Assembly (NCBI GenBank): GCA_965218775.1
Contig: CBDCLS010000004.1
Location: 434,001-498,000, forward strand
DNA length: 64,000 nt
Direction: 5' to 3'
Source: CAUZIZ01 sp965218775
GTDB taxonomy: Bacteria; Acidobacteriota; UBA6911; RPQK01; JAJDTT01
Position numbers and translations under genes: made by a program. The notes under the pieces were generated by a model, which ran no database searches, was not told where the DNA came from, and was given only the letters and a program-made list of their open reading frames with translations. This document shows, piece by piece, positions 16,635-25,260 of this stretch (position 1 is its first letter; each line of letters starts with the position of its first letter).

Positions 16635-17651
16635 TCAGGGAATCGGTGAGTCCTTTCGAACCAGACCGTGATGCTTCAGTTCCAACCATAGATCCTCGGG
16701 TATCGGCAGATTCAGCAGCTCCAGATTCTGTCTTACCTCGGCAGCCGAACGGGCTCCTGGAATCACGGTGCTGACCGCGGAATGTCCCAGGGGAAACTGC
16801 AGCGCCGCCGCCGGCAAGGGGATCTGGTAACGATCGCAGACTTCCTGGATCTTACGCGTTCGCTCCACGATCTCGGGTGTTGCAGGTGAATAGTCGTAAG
16901 TGGCACCCTCCACGGGTCCAGTGGCCAGGATTCCTGAATTGTAGGGTCCGCCGATGATGATCCCTATTTCGCGCTCCTCACAAAGCTTCAGAAAGGGATC
17001 TAGCGACTCCTGCTGGAGCAGGCTGTAGCGGCCCGCCAGCAAGAAGCAGTCGAAGTCACCCGCCTGCGCACATCGGTCGCAGGCTTCCCACTCGTTCAAC
17101 CCGCATCCAATCGCTCCCACGGTCCCTTCAGTCCGGAGTTTTTCGAGCGCTCGGTAAGCGCCCTCCATTGCCTCCTGGAATCGCCCGTCCACCCGATCGA
17201 CGCCGTGGGTGAAGACGTCGATGTCATGGATCAGCGCGACATCGATGCGGTTCAGTCCCAGTCGTTGAAGACTGTCCTCTATTGAGCGCATGGCGCCGTC
17301 GAAGCTGTAGTCGAAAACGGGTTCGAAAGGGAGAACGGCAGAGAAGACTCCAGGGTCGACAGGAGCGCTTGTCTCGGGTCTGAGGAGACGACCCACCTTC
17401 GTGGACAAAACGAAACTTTCTCTGGGGTACCGCCTGAGGACATCGCCGATGCGATGCTCACTCAGCCCGTGTCCGTAGAAAGGAGCGGTATCGAAGAATC
17501 GAAGACCCTCGCTGTAGGCGGTGTCCACCGTCTCCAGTGCCTGGTCTTCAGCCAGGGTAGTGTAGAGATTCCCCACCACGGCGCCGCCGAAACCGAGAGC
17601 GGTAACTTCGAGGGCTGTCCTGCCCAATCTCCGCGTCTGTGTTGCGTCCAT
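16635..17651 (-). CDS. Aldo/keto reductase, aldose-dehydrogenase-like
   Basis: This 338-residue AKR-fold oxidoreductase has the catalytic tetrad in place: Asp and Tyr in FDTAPFYGHGLSE, Lys in STKVGR and His in ALIHDID. The segments LRRYPRESFVLSTKVGR and the C-terminal VIPGARSAAEVRQN (cofactor site) match the family. The GHGLSE loop and general layout resemble L-fucose and D-threo-aldose dehydrogenases. The start at 17651 has GGAGG 5 bases upstream; the longer open frame lacks such a site. It is convergent with the isocitrate-lyase-family gene, leaving 43 bases between stop codons. Confidence 0.9.
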   Translation of the reverse strand: MDATQTRRLGRTALEVTALGFGGAVVGNLYTTLAEDQALETVDTAYSEGLRFFDTAPFYGHGLSEHRIGDVLRRYPRESFVLSTKVGRLLRPETSAPVDPGVFSAVLPFEPVFDYSFDGAMRSIEDSLQRLGLNRIDVALIHDIDVFTHGVDRVDGRFQEAMEGAYRALEKLRTEGTVGAIGCGLNEWEACDRCAQAGDFDCFLLAGRYSLLQQESLDPFLKLCEEREIGIIIGGPYNSGILATGPVEGATYDYSPATPEIVERTRKIQEVCDRYQIPLPAAALQFPLGHSAVSTVIPGARSAAEVRQNLELLNLPIPEDLWLELKHHGLVRKDSPIP

Positions 17652-17887
17652 ACTGCCTCCATTGTGACAGCCCCTGAACTTTAGCATATCGGGCCATTCC
17701 GGCAGACCATCGCTCAACCGAGTTCCAGACCAGCCCCCAGCCTCCGCTGGATCATTCACGAGGAAGCTCTGCAAAGCCTTCAGGAGCTATCGCCTACACC
17801 GAAGGTGTAGATCGTGTCGCGATGAACTCGTAGCTGCTTTCCATTTTCGATCAAGTTTTACCCGAAGAGAGACGGCTTGACTTGGCT

Positions 17888-17927
17888 AAGGAGAAGGAGA
17901 ATAGTGACGCCGAAAGAAAAGAACTAG
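17888..17927 (+). promoter_or_regulatory. Strong Shine-Dalgarno and 7-codon leader ORF abutting glcDE
   Basis: AAGGAGAAGGAG (17888-17899) is ideally placed for a GTG at 17904, which opens a seven-codon ORF (V-T-P-K-E-K-N) whose TAG (17925-17927) touches the ATG of glcDE at 17928. The gene's own ATG has only GAAAG-like bases nearby. The leader and gene share one frame. The arrangement suggests translational coupling or re-initiation. Confidence 0.45.
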
Positions 17928-20426
17928 ATGGGGCTTCCCAACCTACCTTCAGCTTTGGGTCAGATCTATCCACCAGACCGATTCCTGACGGCTCGGGCAC
18001 AGCTCCTTCCCTATGAGTCCGATGCCCTGACTGTCTTCAGAGCGCGTCCACTCGCCGTGGTACTTCCCGAAACCCAGGAGGAAGTGATCGAGACGGTACG
18101 CCTCTGCCACCGGGAACGACTTCCCTTCGTGGCTCGAGGAAGTGGCACCAGCCTTTCAGGTGGATCGCTTCCCATCGAGGAGGGAATCGTGATCGGTCTG
18201 AATCGGCTGAACCGGATACTGGAGCTGGATCCGGGGCAGCGTATAGCCGTGGTTGAGCCTGGGGTGATCAACCTGGACGTCTCCAGTGCGGCCGCGCCCC
18301 ACAATCTCTACTATGCCCCCGATCCCTCGAGCCAGTCGGTCTGTACCATCGGAGGCAACGTGGCCTTCAACTCGGGCGGCGCCCACTGCCTGCGACACGG
18401 AATGACCAGCAACCATGTCCTGGGAATCAAGGCGGTGCTACCCGACGGAGAGGTAGTGCGGATGGGAGGTCAAAGCCTTGAGAGGATCGGCGCCGACTTG
18501 ACTGGATTCTACGTGGGCTCGGAAGGCCTCTTTGGCATCGCTCTGGAGATCACACTGCGGCTGGTGCCCAAGCCGGAGACCTATCGAACCCTGCTGGCAG
18601 CTTACAGGAGCCTGGAGGCCGCTGGAGAGGCGGTCGCCCACATCGTCGCCGCCGGAATTCTTCCCGGCGCTATCGAGATCATGGATCGCCTTGCTATCAA
18701 GGCGGCGGAGGCCGCCGTTCACGCCGGCTACCCCGAAGAGGCAGCGGCCCTTCTTATCGTGGAATTGGAGGGGGAGGCAATCGAGGTGGATCCCGAGTTT
18801 ACCTCCTTGCAGAAAATCATCGAGGCCTCAGGATCCTACGAGACGCGGGTCGCCCAGGATGAGGCCGACCGCGCGCTTATCTGGAAAGGGCGCAAGGGTG
18901 CCTTCTCTTCGGTGGGACGCTTGAGCCCCGACTACATCGTTCAGGATGGGGTGGTTCCCAGGACGCGACTGGGAGAAGCCCTGGCCGAAATTGAGAGGCT
19001 CAGCACGGAGTTCAAGATACCAGTGGCCAACGTGTTCCATGCCGGCGATGGCAACCTGCATCCCCTGATTCTCTTCGACGGTACCGAGGAGGGTGCGCTG
19101 GAACGAGCGGAGGAGTTGGCCGGCCTGATCGTGAAGATGTGCATCCGCCTGGGCGGCTCGATTACGGGCGAGCACGGGGTCGGTATGGAAAAGCGGGCCT
19201 ATCTGGCGCAGATGTTCGGCCGAACCGACATGGAGAACATGGTCCGGATCCGTCGCATGATCGATCCCCATGAGCTCTCGAACCGCACCAAGATGTTTCC
19301 CGAGATGGGAGAGGTTCCTCCACTTGAGACGAAGTCAAAAGCGTCCGCCCTCGCGGCAGCGCTGCAACCGTCGACGATCGAGGAGGTCTGCACTTCGGTC
19401 TGTTCTTTTCCCAGGCTAGTGGGTCGAGGCGGCGGGAGTAAACCGGCCCTGTCGCGAGCACCTGAGAATTCTCAGGTACTGGATCTCTCCGGCCTCAGCG
19501 GAGTCCGGGAGTACCAGCCGCAAGAGTTCACTTTCACTGCTCTGGCAGGGACGCCGGTGGCCCAGGTGCAAGAGCTCCTGTCCCAGGAAGGACAGTACCT
19601 ACCCTTCGATCCGGTGCTGGCGGGAAAAGGGGCTACGTTGGGGGGAACGGTCGCTGCCGGAACCAGCGGATCCGGGCGTCAACGCTATGGAGGTATCCGC
19701 GATTTTCTGCTCGGCGTGAGCTTCGTGAATGGGGGCGGTGAGCTGGTTCGAGGGGGAGGCAAGGTCGTCAAGAATGCCGCCGGCTTCGATCTTCCCAAGC
19801 TCATGATAGGAAGCTTGGGACGTCTGGGCATCTTGGTGGATCTCACCTTCAAGGTCTTTCCGCGACCGCGCGACTACGTCACATTGGAGCTCGTCCTCCC
19901 AACTCTGGGAGATGCTTTGGAGGGCCTGTCACAGCTCAAGGCTGCACGATTCGACCTGGAGGCGGTCGACCTGGAGCCACCGGGTAGGCTGTGGCTTCGC
20001 CTGGGCAGCAGCAGCGGAGCCCTTTCGCAGCGTCTGGATCGCCTCAGAAGCCTCCTGGGTGAAGGTCAGGTGAGGAGCGGTGAAGAAGAATCATCGCTGT
20101 GGCAGAGTGTTGCCGATTTCGATTGGAGTCCCGGAGATTCGCACCTGCTAAAAATTCCACTTACCGAGGGTTCGATTGCTCCGTTGGAAGAGCACCTGTC
20201 ACAGGCCTCCAACCGGCGTAGATACTGTGCCACCGGGAATCTGCTCTGGCTCGCCTGGTCTGATCCCCTGGAGCGTCTAGAGGAAATCCTGAAGTCACTG
20301 AGCCTCAGCGGTCTGGTCCTTGATGGTCCAACCCTGACGCCGTTTATCGGTTCGTACGAAGGTTCCCTACTGGGGCAGAGAGTGAAGCGGGCTCTCGATC
20401 CGGAAGGCCGATTCCCGGATTACTAG
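17928..20426 (+). CDS. Fused glycolate oxidase GlcD-GlcE-like FAD protein
   Basis: This 832-residue protein carries two consecutive FAD-binding units. Residues 1 to about 470 are GlcD-like: VARGSGTSLSGGSLP, SVCTIGGNVAFNSGGAHCLR, HAGDGNLHPLILF and GEHGVGMEKR. Residues from about 480 to 832 are GlcE-like: VGRGGGSKPALS, GATLGGTVAAGTSGSGRQRY and RGGGKVVKNAAGFDL. In Escherichia coli these are separate subunits of membrane-associated glycolate oxidase. Here they are fused, and the 4Fe-4S subunit GlcF follows immediately. The enzyme oxidises glycolate or another 2-hydroxy acid and passes electrons to the quinone pool. Confidence 0.92.
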   Translation: MGLPNLPSALGQIYPPDRFLTARAQLLPYESDALTVFRARPLAVVLPETQEEVIETVRLCHRERLPFVARGSGTSLSGGSLPIEEGIVIGLNRLNRILELDPGQRIAVVEPGVINLDVSSAAAPHNLYYAPDPSSQSVCTIGGNVAFNSGGAHCLRHGMTSNHVLGIKAVLPDGEVVRMGGQSLERIGADLTGFYVGSEGLFGIALEITLRLVPKPETYRTLLAAYRSLEAAGEAVAHIVAAGILPGAIEIMDRLAIKAAEAAVHAGYPEEAAALLIVELEGEAIEVDPEFTSLQKIIEASGSYETRVAQDEADRALIWKGRKGAFSSVGRLSPDYIVQDGVVPRTRLGEALAEIERLSTEFKIPVANVFHAGDGNLHPLILFDGTEEGALERAEELAGLIVKMCIRLGGSITGEHGVGMEKRAYLAQMFGRTDMENMVRIRRMIDPHELSNRTKMFPEMGEVPPLETKSKASALAAALQPSTIEEVCTSVCSFPRLVGRGGGSKPALSRAPENSQVLDLSGLSGVREYQPQEFTFTALAGTPVAQVQELLSQEGQYLPFDPVLAGKGATLGGTVAAGTSGSGRQRYGGIRDFLLGVSFVNGGGELVRGGGKVVKNAAGFDLPKLMIGSLGRLGILVDLTFKVFPRPRDYVTLELVLPTLGDALEGLSQLKAARFDLEAVDLEPPGRLWLRLGSSSGALSQRLDRLRSLLGEGQVRSGEEESSLWQSVADFDWSPGDSHLLKIPLTEGSIAPLEEHLSQASNRRRYCATGNLLWLAWSDPLERLEEILKSLSLSGLVLDGPTLTPFIGSYEGSLLGQRVKRALDPEGRFPDY

Positions 20427-21698
20427 ATGAGGCACGAAATTCCCACCGCCGACTTTGCACCCTACGGCGAGACCATGGGCCACGAAGTGAAGGCCTGCGT
20501 CCACTGTGGGTTCTGCCTTCCTGTATGCCCAACCTACAAAGTCCTGGGTCAGGAGATGGATTCCCCAAGAGGCCGCATCTTCCTGATGAAGGAAGTGCTG
20601 GAAGGGAATCTGAGTTTGGAAGAGGGAATCCCCTACGTGGACAAGTGTCTCGGCTGCCTGGCGTGTGTCACGGCTTGTCCTTCGGGGGTCCAGTACGGGG
20701 AACTGCTCAACCCTTTCCGGTCGTACGCGGAGAAGCAGCGGAAGCGGGATCCGATGAGTCGACTGACTCGCTTCATGCTGAGTCATATTCTTCCCTTTCC
20801 CAAGCGCTTCAGGAAGGCTGCAGCCCTGGGACGCCTGGCTCAGCCTTTTCGGCCTTTGTTCCCTGCAGCAATGCGGACCATGGCCAATCTGCTTCCCCCG
20901 AAGCTGCCCTCTGCGGGTCCTCTTCCGTCAACCTATCCTGCCAAGGGGACGCGACGAGCCCGGGTGGCTCTGCTGGCGGGGTGTGCCCAGCAGGTCCTGG
21001 CACCCCAGATCAACTGGGCCACGCTGCGCGTCCTGAGTGAGAATGGCGTGGAGGTGGTGATTCCGGCGGATCAGGGCTGCTGCGGAGCCCTGGCCATGCA
21101 CGGAGGTGAGGCCGATCAAGCACGCTCTCTGGCAGCTCGCAATTTCGGGAGCTTCCCCAAGGATGTCGATGCCATTCTCACCAACGCCGCCGGCTGCGGT
21201 TCCGGAATGAAGGAGTATCCGCTCCTCTTCAAGGGTCTACAGCAAGAAGAGGAGGCCCGTGACTTCGCCCATCGGGTTCAGGATGTGAGCGTCTTCCTGA
21301 GCGAGCTGGGGTTGAAGGATCCTCCGGCCCTGCCTGCACCTGAGCGGGTGGCATACCACGATGCCTGCCACCTGGCACACGCTCAGGGAGTCCGCCAAGA
21401 GCCCCGAAAGCTACTCGAAAGCATTCCTGACCTGACACTGGTTGAGATTCCCGATGGGGAGACCTGTTGTGGCTCTGCTGGCACCTATAATCTGGAGCAG
21501 CCTGAAATCGCCCGCGCCCTGGGCGAGCGCAAAGTGGGAAGCATCCTGGAAACCCAGCCAGATTCGGTGGCAGCTGGAAACGTGGGCTGCATCATCCAGA
21601 TCCAGACACATCTGGAGAGGCGGGGCGAGTCGGTCCCAGTCCTGCACACGCTAGAGGTACTCGACCGCGCCTACTCGAGCCGGGGTGCGCTGCTATAG
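20427..21698 (+). CDS. glcF: Glycolate oxidase iron-sulfur subunit GlcF-like
   Basis: This 423-residue protein has two [4Fe-4S] ferredoxin motifs (CVHCGFCLPVCP, then CLGCLACVTACP) followed by two cysteine-rich CCG domains whose signatures GCCGALAMHGG and TCCGSAGTY are both present. It is the electron-transfer subunit partnering the fused GlcD-GlcE. Its ATG directly abuts the stop codon of that gene (TAG then ATG), so the two must be translated together. Related lactate and glycerol-3-phosphate dehydrogenase subunits share the CCG domains, but the gene order points to glycolate or another 2-hydroxy acid. Confidence 0.93.
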   Translation: MRHEIPTADFAPYGETMGHEVKACVHCGFCLPVCPTYKVLGQEMDSPRGRIFLMKEVLEGNLSLEEGIPYVDKCLGCLACVTACPSGVQYGELLNPFRSYAEKQRKRDPMSRLTRFMLSHILPFPKRFRKAAALGRLAQPFRPLFPAAMRTMANLLPPKLPSAGPLPSTYPAKGTRRARVALLAGCAQQVLAPQINWATLRVLSENGVEVVIPADQGCCGALAMHGGEADQARSLAARNFGSFPKDVDAILTNAAGCGSGMKEYPLLFKGLQQEEEARDFAHRVQDVSVFLSELGLKDPPALPAPERVAYHDACHLAHAQGVRQEPRKLLESIPDLTLVEIPDGETCCGSAGTYNLEQPEIARALGERKVGSILETQPDSVAAGNVGCIIQIQTHLERRGESVPVLHTLEVLDRAYSSRGALL

Positions 21699-21852
21699 GA
21701 AGCCGCGTTCCCATGACAGAGCCCCGCCCTCCAGGGGCCCCCCAGTGTTCTCTTCCCTGGAAAGGCTACAAACAATCACCAACGCTTTCAGCGTAAGAAC
21801 CGGGAGATCTTCACCGGGAGGGACAGTCCGAGATGAATCAAAGATCAGGACC

Positions 21853-22137
21853 CTAAGCCTCCACCTCGACGCCCTTCCAGAACGCCACATAGTCCTTGAG
21901 CTGGGTAGCGCCTTCCTTGGGTTGGGGATAGTACCAGGCGGCATCCTTGTTGACCTCATCCCCTACCACGATGTCGTAGTAACTGGCGACGCCCTTCCAG
22001 GGACAGGTGGAGCGGTTTTCGCTCTCCTGTAGGTACTCACGCTTCACTGAATCGGGGGGAAAGTAGTGGTTCCCCTCCACCATCTCGAAGCTGTCACTTT
22101 CGGCCAGGACGGTTTCTTTCCATATCGCCTTTGGCAT
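21853..22137 (-). CDS. DUF427 domain protein
   Basis: This 94-residue cytoplasmic protein of the DUF427 family matches the usual length for one domain. Conserved features are AIWKETVLAESDSFEMVEGN, YFPPDSV, STCPWKGVASYYD and the terminal DYVAFWKGVEV. The family fold is a small beta-tent. Its biochemical role is not established. It has no evident operon partners, with about 150 and 107 bases of unremarkable DNA on either side. Confidence 0.85.
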   Translation of the reverse strand: MPKAIWKETVLAESDSFEMVEGNHYFPPDSVKREYLQESENRSTCPWKGVASYYDIVVGDEVNKDAAWYYPQPKEGATQLKDYVAFWKGVEVEA

Positions 22138-22244
22138 TCTTGGACTCTGCTGGATTCGGATTGTCGTGACTAAGCCGTCGCGTTGAGACAGACGTCAGTC
22201 TGGCTGATTTTACTTCAGAACTGGGCAAGGGTGGGAAGAGAACC

Positions 22245-23507
22245 CTACCCTGACACGGTAGCGGCCTCTTCCTGCTCCTGACTGATTCCACCATCAGTTC
22301 GCTCCAGGCGAAGCATCAAGAAGCCCCCTACGGCGGCCAGCAGGGCGGAGATCGCAAATACCCAGGCTTCCAGTTGCATCCAGCTGAAGAGCCAGGCACC
22401 CACCAGCGGTGCGATCAAGGCCCGAACGCCGGTCGAGGCCATGTGGAAGCTGTTATAGAGCGAGACGTGTTCGGTGCGTGCGAAGTACAGATTCCCGGTG
22501 GTCCAGTTGATGTGATTGCCGCTGGTCGTGATTCCCTGCAGCAAGCTCCCAATCAAGAAAGGCCACAGCTGCAGCGTCACCCCTCCATAGCAGTAGAATG
22601 AATAGGTGGCAACCATCAAGGAGCTGAAGAGAGCACGGGCTCTCATCGGGCTTACCCGGTCCAGGTAGCGACCCCAAAAAGGGGCCGAGATCGGCTGCAA
22701 GATAAAAGGGAAAATCGCAACGACGGCACCCAGGGCCCACACCGGGGCGTCGATCCTTTCCCGCATCACCTCTGCCACCAGGGCCATGGACATAAAGTTC
22801 CCGAATCCGGCGGCGAAAAAGGCCCTTTGGTATCGGAGAAAGCGTGGGTTTGCGGAAAGAGCAGCTAGCACCTGAGAAAAGCTGGTCCGGGGGGTGCCAC
22901 TCTTCCGGGTCAGAACTTGCGCCGAGCGTGGGATGGGGATCTTCGCGTAGAAGCAGGCCGAGACCATCATCAGGATCCCGACCAGCGCATAGAGGATCCC
23001 CTGGCGGGAATCGTAGGCCCCAATCAACCAGGTGCCCGCCAGGGTCGCTACGCTGCCCGACACAACCCCAATACCTTTCATGAAACCTACCGCCAGCGAC
23101 CGGTGACTGGCAGGATAGAGAACACGATACAGACCCATCTCGGTCAATCGCGTCGGAGCTCCTATCAGAAACGCCGTTACCATGAGAAGGACGAATGAGG
23201 TGGGACCGGAAACGAATGCAACGGCCACCAGGCTAAATCCGGCAACTATGTTGGGCCAGACAACCAGCCGACGAAGTCCTATTCTCCGGCCCAGTCGGGC
23301 CCAGAGCGGCGCCACTAGTCCCGCCAGCCCCCAGAGGGAACCGATGGCTGCCAAGTGCCACAGCTCGCCTCCCAGCTCAGTCTTGAGCACGACCCAGCTA
23401 AAGGGCCAAAGGGCGATGAAGCATCCCCGACCAATGCTGTAGAAGCTCTCGTAGAAAAAGGCAGGACGGCTCCGGTAGGGAACCAACTGAAGGTACCGAC
23501 GCAACAT
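22245..23507 (-). CDS. Major facilitator superfamily transporter
   Basis: This 420-residue integral membrane protein has about twelve hydrophobic segments, an MFS-type loop after helix 2 (APLWARLGRRIGLRRL) and a repeat of it in the second half (APFWGRYLDRVSPMRAR). Substrate is unknown. The nearest recognisable genes give no pathway context, since the 5' side is the IS-interrupted repeat. The start ATG at 23507 lies about 18 bases from the left arm of repeat A copy 2, so its promoter must lie within or beyond the repeat, or have been displaced by the insertion. Confidence 0.85.
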   Translation of the reverse strand: MLRRYLQLVPYRSRPAFFYESFYSIGRGCFIALWPFSWVVLKTELGGELWHLAAIGSLWGLAGLVAPLWARLGRRIGLRRLVVWPNIVAGFSLVAVAFVSGPTSFVLLMVTAFLIGAPTRLTEMGLYRVLYPASHRSLAVGFMKGIGVVSGSVATLAGTWLIGAYDSRQGILYALVGILMMVSACFYAKIPIPRSAQVLTRKSGTPRTSFSQVLAALSANPRFLRYQRAFFAAGFGNFMSMALVAEVMRERIDAPVWALGAVVAIFPFILQPISAPFWGRYLDRVSPMRARALFSSLMVATYSFYCYGGVTLQLWPFLIGSLLQGITTSGNHINWTTGNLYFARTEHVSLYNSFHMASTGVRALIAPLVGAWLFSWMQLEAWVFAISALLAAVGGFLMLRLERTDGGISQEQEEAATVSG

Positions 23508-23571
23508 TCTGGAAAGTCAAGAAAGATACCAAGATACAAGATACAAGATACAAGATACAAGATACAAACAA

Positions 23572-25045
23572 CTGGACATTCCCCATTTTTCAGAGGCCCA
23601 GAGGAAGCAGGGACAGCTGACGGGAGCTGGGATCGGGTCGAGCCCCGCCAATCCCGCTGTGGCGGCCGAATAGGAGCTGCTTGATGCCATCGGCTATGGC
23701 ATAGAAGCGGAACTCCGGGATGCCGTAGATCCGTTTGGCTGCCTGCTCGATGTGTTGGACCAGAAGGGCCAGCTTGGCCCTTTTACCCAGATAGACACAG
23801 GCGAAGAAGGCGGCGATCATGACCAAGGCGGCCATATTGCGCAGGCGCTCATACTTGAGCAAACGGATGTCTTCCAACTCGTAGCTCTGCTTGATAAATC
23901 GGATCGTTTCCTCGACACGCCAGCGGCTCAGATAGCTCTCGACCACCCGCCACTGGCTCTTGCGCGAGCGTTTGACCGTCTGGTTCGTCAGAAGCATCAG
24001 GGGACGGGGGCCAAAGCCATCCACCACCACCAGGTACAGCGATTGGTCGAAACCGGGCAAACGCACCCCTCGGGCCCCAAACTCCAACCGGTAGACCTTC
24101 TCCCCCGCACTCGTCTCCTTGATCACGACTTCCCGGTAGCGGCGCCGACAACCACGCGCCCACTCCTCGGCGCTCTTCTTGCTGCGCCCTGAGATCAGGT
24201 GACGATCCCCCCGCTGGCACACCAGGAACGGGTGTCCCCGCTTCAGCAGGACTTCGAGGATCTCCTCCCGATCCCCTCCCCGGTCCATCACCCAGATCCC
24301 TCGCCCTTGGGTGGCTTTGGAGACTCGCCCAATCGCCTTGAGGATCTCGTCGTTTTCGCTCACAAAGTCCGGCGCTTTCTGCGAGTACAGCTCCTGGTAC
24401 AACGGCAGCACCTCGGCACTCCCCCGCCTCGCTCCGACCACCTCACAGCACCAGTATCCATCTCGGATCTCCCCTCGGGAGCCGTCCCGGACCCGCGCCA
24501 GGTATTGCATCTTCCGGGCATATGGCTTACTCACATCCGTGGGGTCCACAATCAACAGCGTCTCCTTCTCCACCCGCCAGGCCGCCAACTCCAGCAGATT
24601 CTTTCCCACCGCTCCTCTCAATCCCTGACGGTTGAGTTGGCGGCTCAGCCGCTCGATGACTTTCTTCAGAGCGATCTCCTCCTCCAGTGCTCGCGCAATC
24701 TCGCTGAGCCGGACCGACGCCCGACACTGCATCCCGTAGAGCACCTCCCGGATCAAACGAGCGGCGGTCTTCGGTAATCCTTCAGAGACCTTCCCCGAAA
24801 ATTCTCTCAGCTGCTCTCGAATCTTCCACGCTACTTTGGCATCATGCATCTGGGTCCCTCCGCTTAATTGGTTGTTGGGTTTGGAGTTCCGCCAACCAGT
24901 CTAAGCGCTAGGGACCCACACTTTTGGGGGTCGACAGTTCCCCCATTTTCTCCCAATTTCAACCCATCCCACTTCCCTTATCGCCCTACTCTCTTGTTCT
25001 CAACTACTTGAGAGAATTCACCCTCAATTTTTGGGGAATGTCCTG
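23572..25045 (-). mobile_element. IS4-family insertion sequence, 1474 bp
   Basis: The left end reads CTGGACATTCCCC (23572-23584) and the right end is its near-perfect inverted copy, GGGGAATGTCCTG (25033-25045), with one mismatch in 13. The element is flanked on both sides by ACAAACAA (23564-23571 and 25046-25053), an apparent 8-bp target duplication. It carries one transposase gene on the minus strand and about 195 bases of non-coding sequence upstream of it. Both ends and the transposase look intact, so it may be recent and active. The flanking repeat is rich in the same bases, so the duplication length is less certain than the ends. Confidence 0.85.
23590..24849 (-). CDS. IS4-family DDE transposase
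   Basis: This 419-residue transposase has the DDE catalytic triad of the IS4 superfamily: Asp102 in IVDPTD, Asp189 in VMDRGGDRE and Glu313. The last lies in the family signature Y306-x2-R309-x3-E313-x6-K320 (YLSRWRVEETIRFIK). The N-terminal region carries helices likely to bind the terminal repeats. Its stop lies 6 bases from the left inverted repeat, and its start at 24849 is followed by about 195 bases to the right end, where its promoter should lie. Length and motifs suggest a functional enzyme that cuts and pastes the element. Confidence 0.93.
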   Translation of the reverse strand: MHDAKVAWKIREQLREFSGKVSEGLPKTAARLIREVLYGMQCRASVRLSEIARALEEEIALKKVIERLSRQLNRQGLRGAVGKNLLELAAWRVEKETLLIVDPTDVSKPYARKMQYLARVRDGSRGEIRDGYWCCEVVGARRGSAEVLPLYQELYSQKAPDFVSENDEILKAIGRVSKATQGRGIWVMDRGGDREEILEVLLKRGHPFLVCQRGDRHLISGRSKKSAEEWARGCRRRYREVVIKETSAGEKVYRLEFGARGVRLPGFDQSLYLVVVDGFGPRPLMLLTNQTVKRSRKSQWRVVESYLSRWRVEETIRFIKQSYELEDIRLLKYERLRNMAALVMIAAFFACVYLGKRAKLALLVQHIEQAAKRIYGIPEFRFYAIADGIKQLLFGRHSGIGGARPDPSSRQLSLLPLGL

Positions 25046-25260
25046 ACAAACAAGTCCCAAATTTCAAGGTACAAAACAAATACTAGAATCTGAACTTTCA
25101 CCGGCGTTACTCGGCTGCCTGGTCCACTCGGCTCTGGTTTGTGATTTGGAATTTAGGATTTGAGATTTGTTTGTATCTTGTATCTTGGAATTTGCTTGCA
25201 CCTTGTATCTTGGGATTTGTTTGTACCTTGTATCTTGTATCTTGTATCTTGGTCACCGTC

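Larger units (their letters stand above)
23525..25252. repeat. Repeat A, copy 2, split by an insertion sequence
   Basis: The left arm (23525-23571) holds about five CAAGATA 7-mers and ends ACAAACAA. The IS follows, and the left arm then resumes at 25046 with ACAAACAAGTCCC and continues to about 25085. The right side (about 25138-25252) contains three successive right-arm-like segments (GATTTGTTTGTATCTTG, TTGCTTGCACCTTGTATC and TTTGTTTGTACCTTG), ending 8 bases before the ATG of the RidA-triplet gene. Removing the IS and one 8-bp duplication restores a normal arm like that of copy 3. Confidence 0.85.

Noticed and set aside
24199..24777. 192-codon plus-strand ORF antisense to the transposase
   Set aside because: It is a proline/leucine-rich shadow; the minus strand has the full DDE motif set.
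23517..25252. Regular 7-mers as a CRISPR array
   Set aside because: The units are tandem without spacers, arms are inverted, and no cas gene is near.
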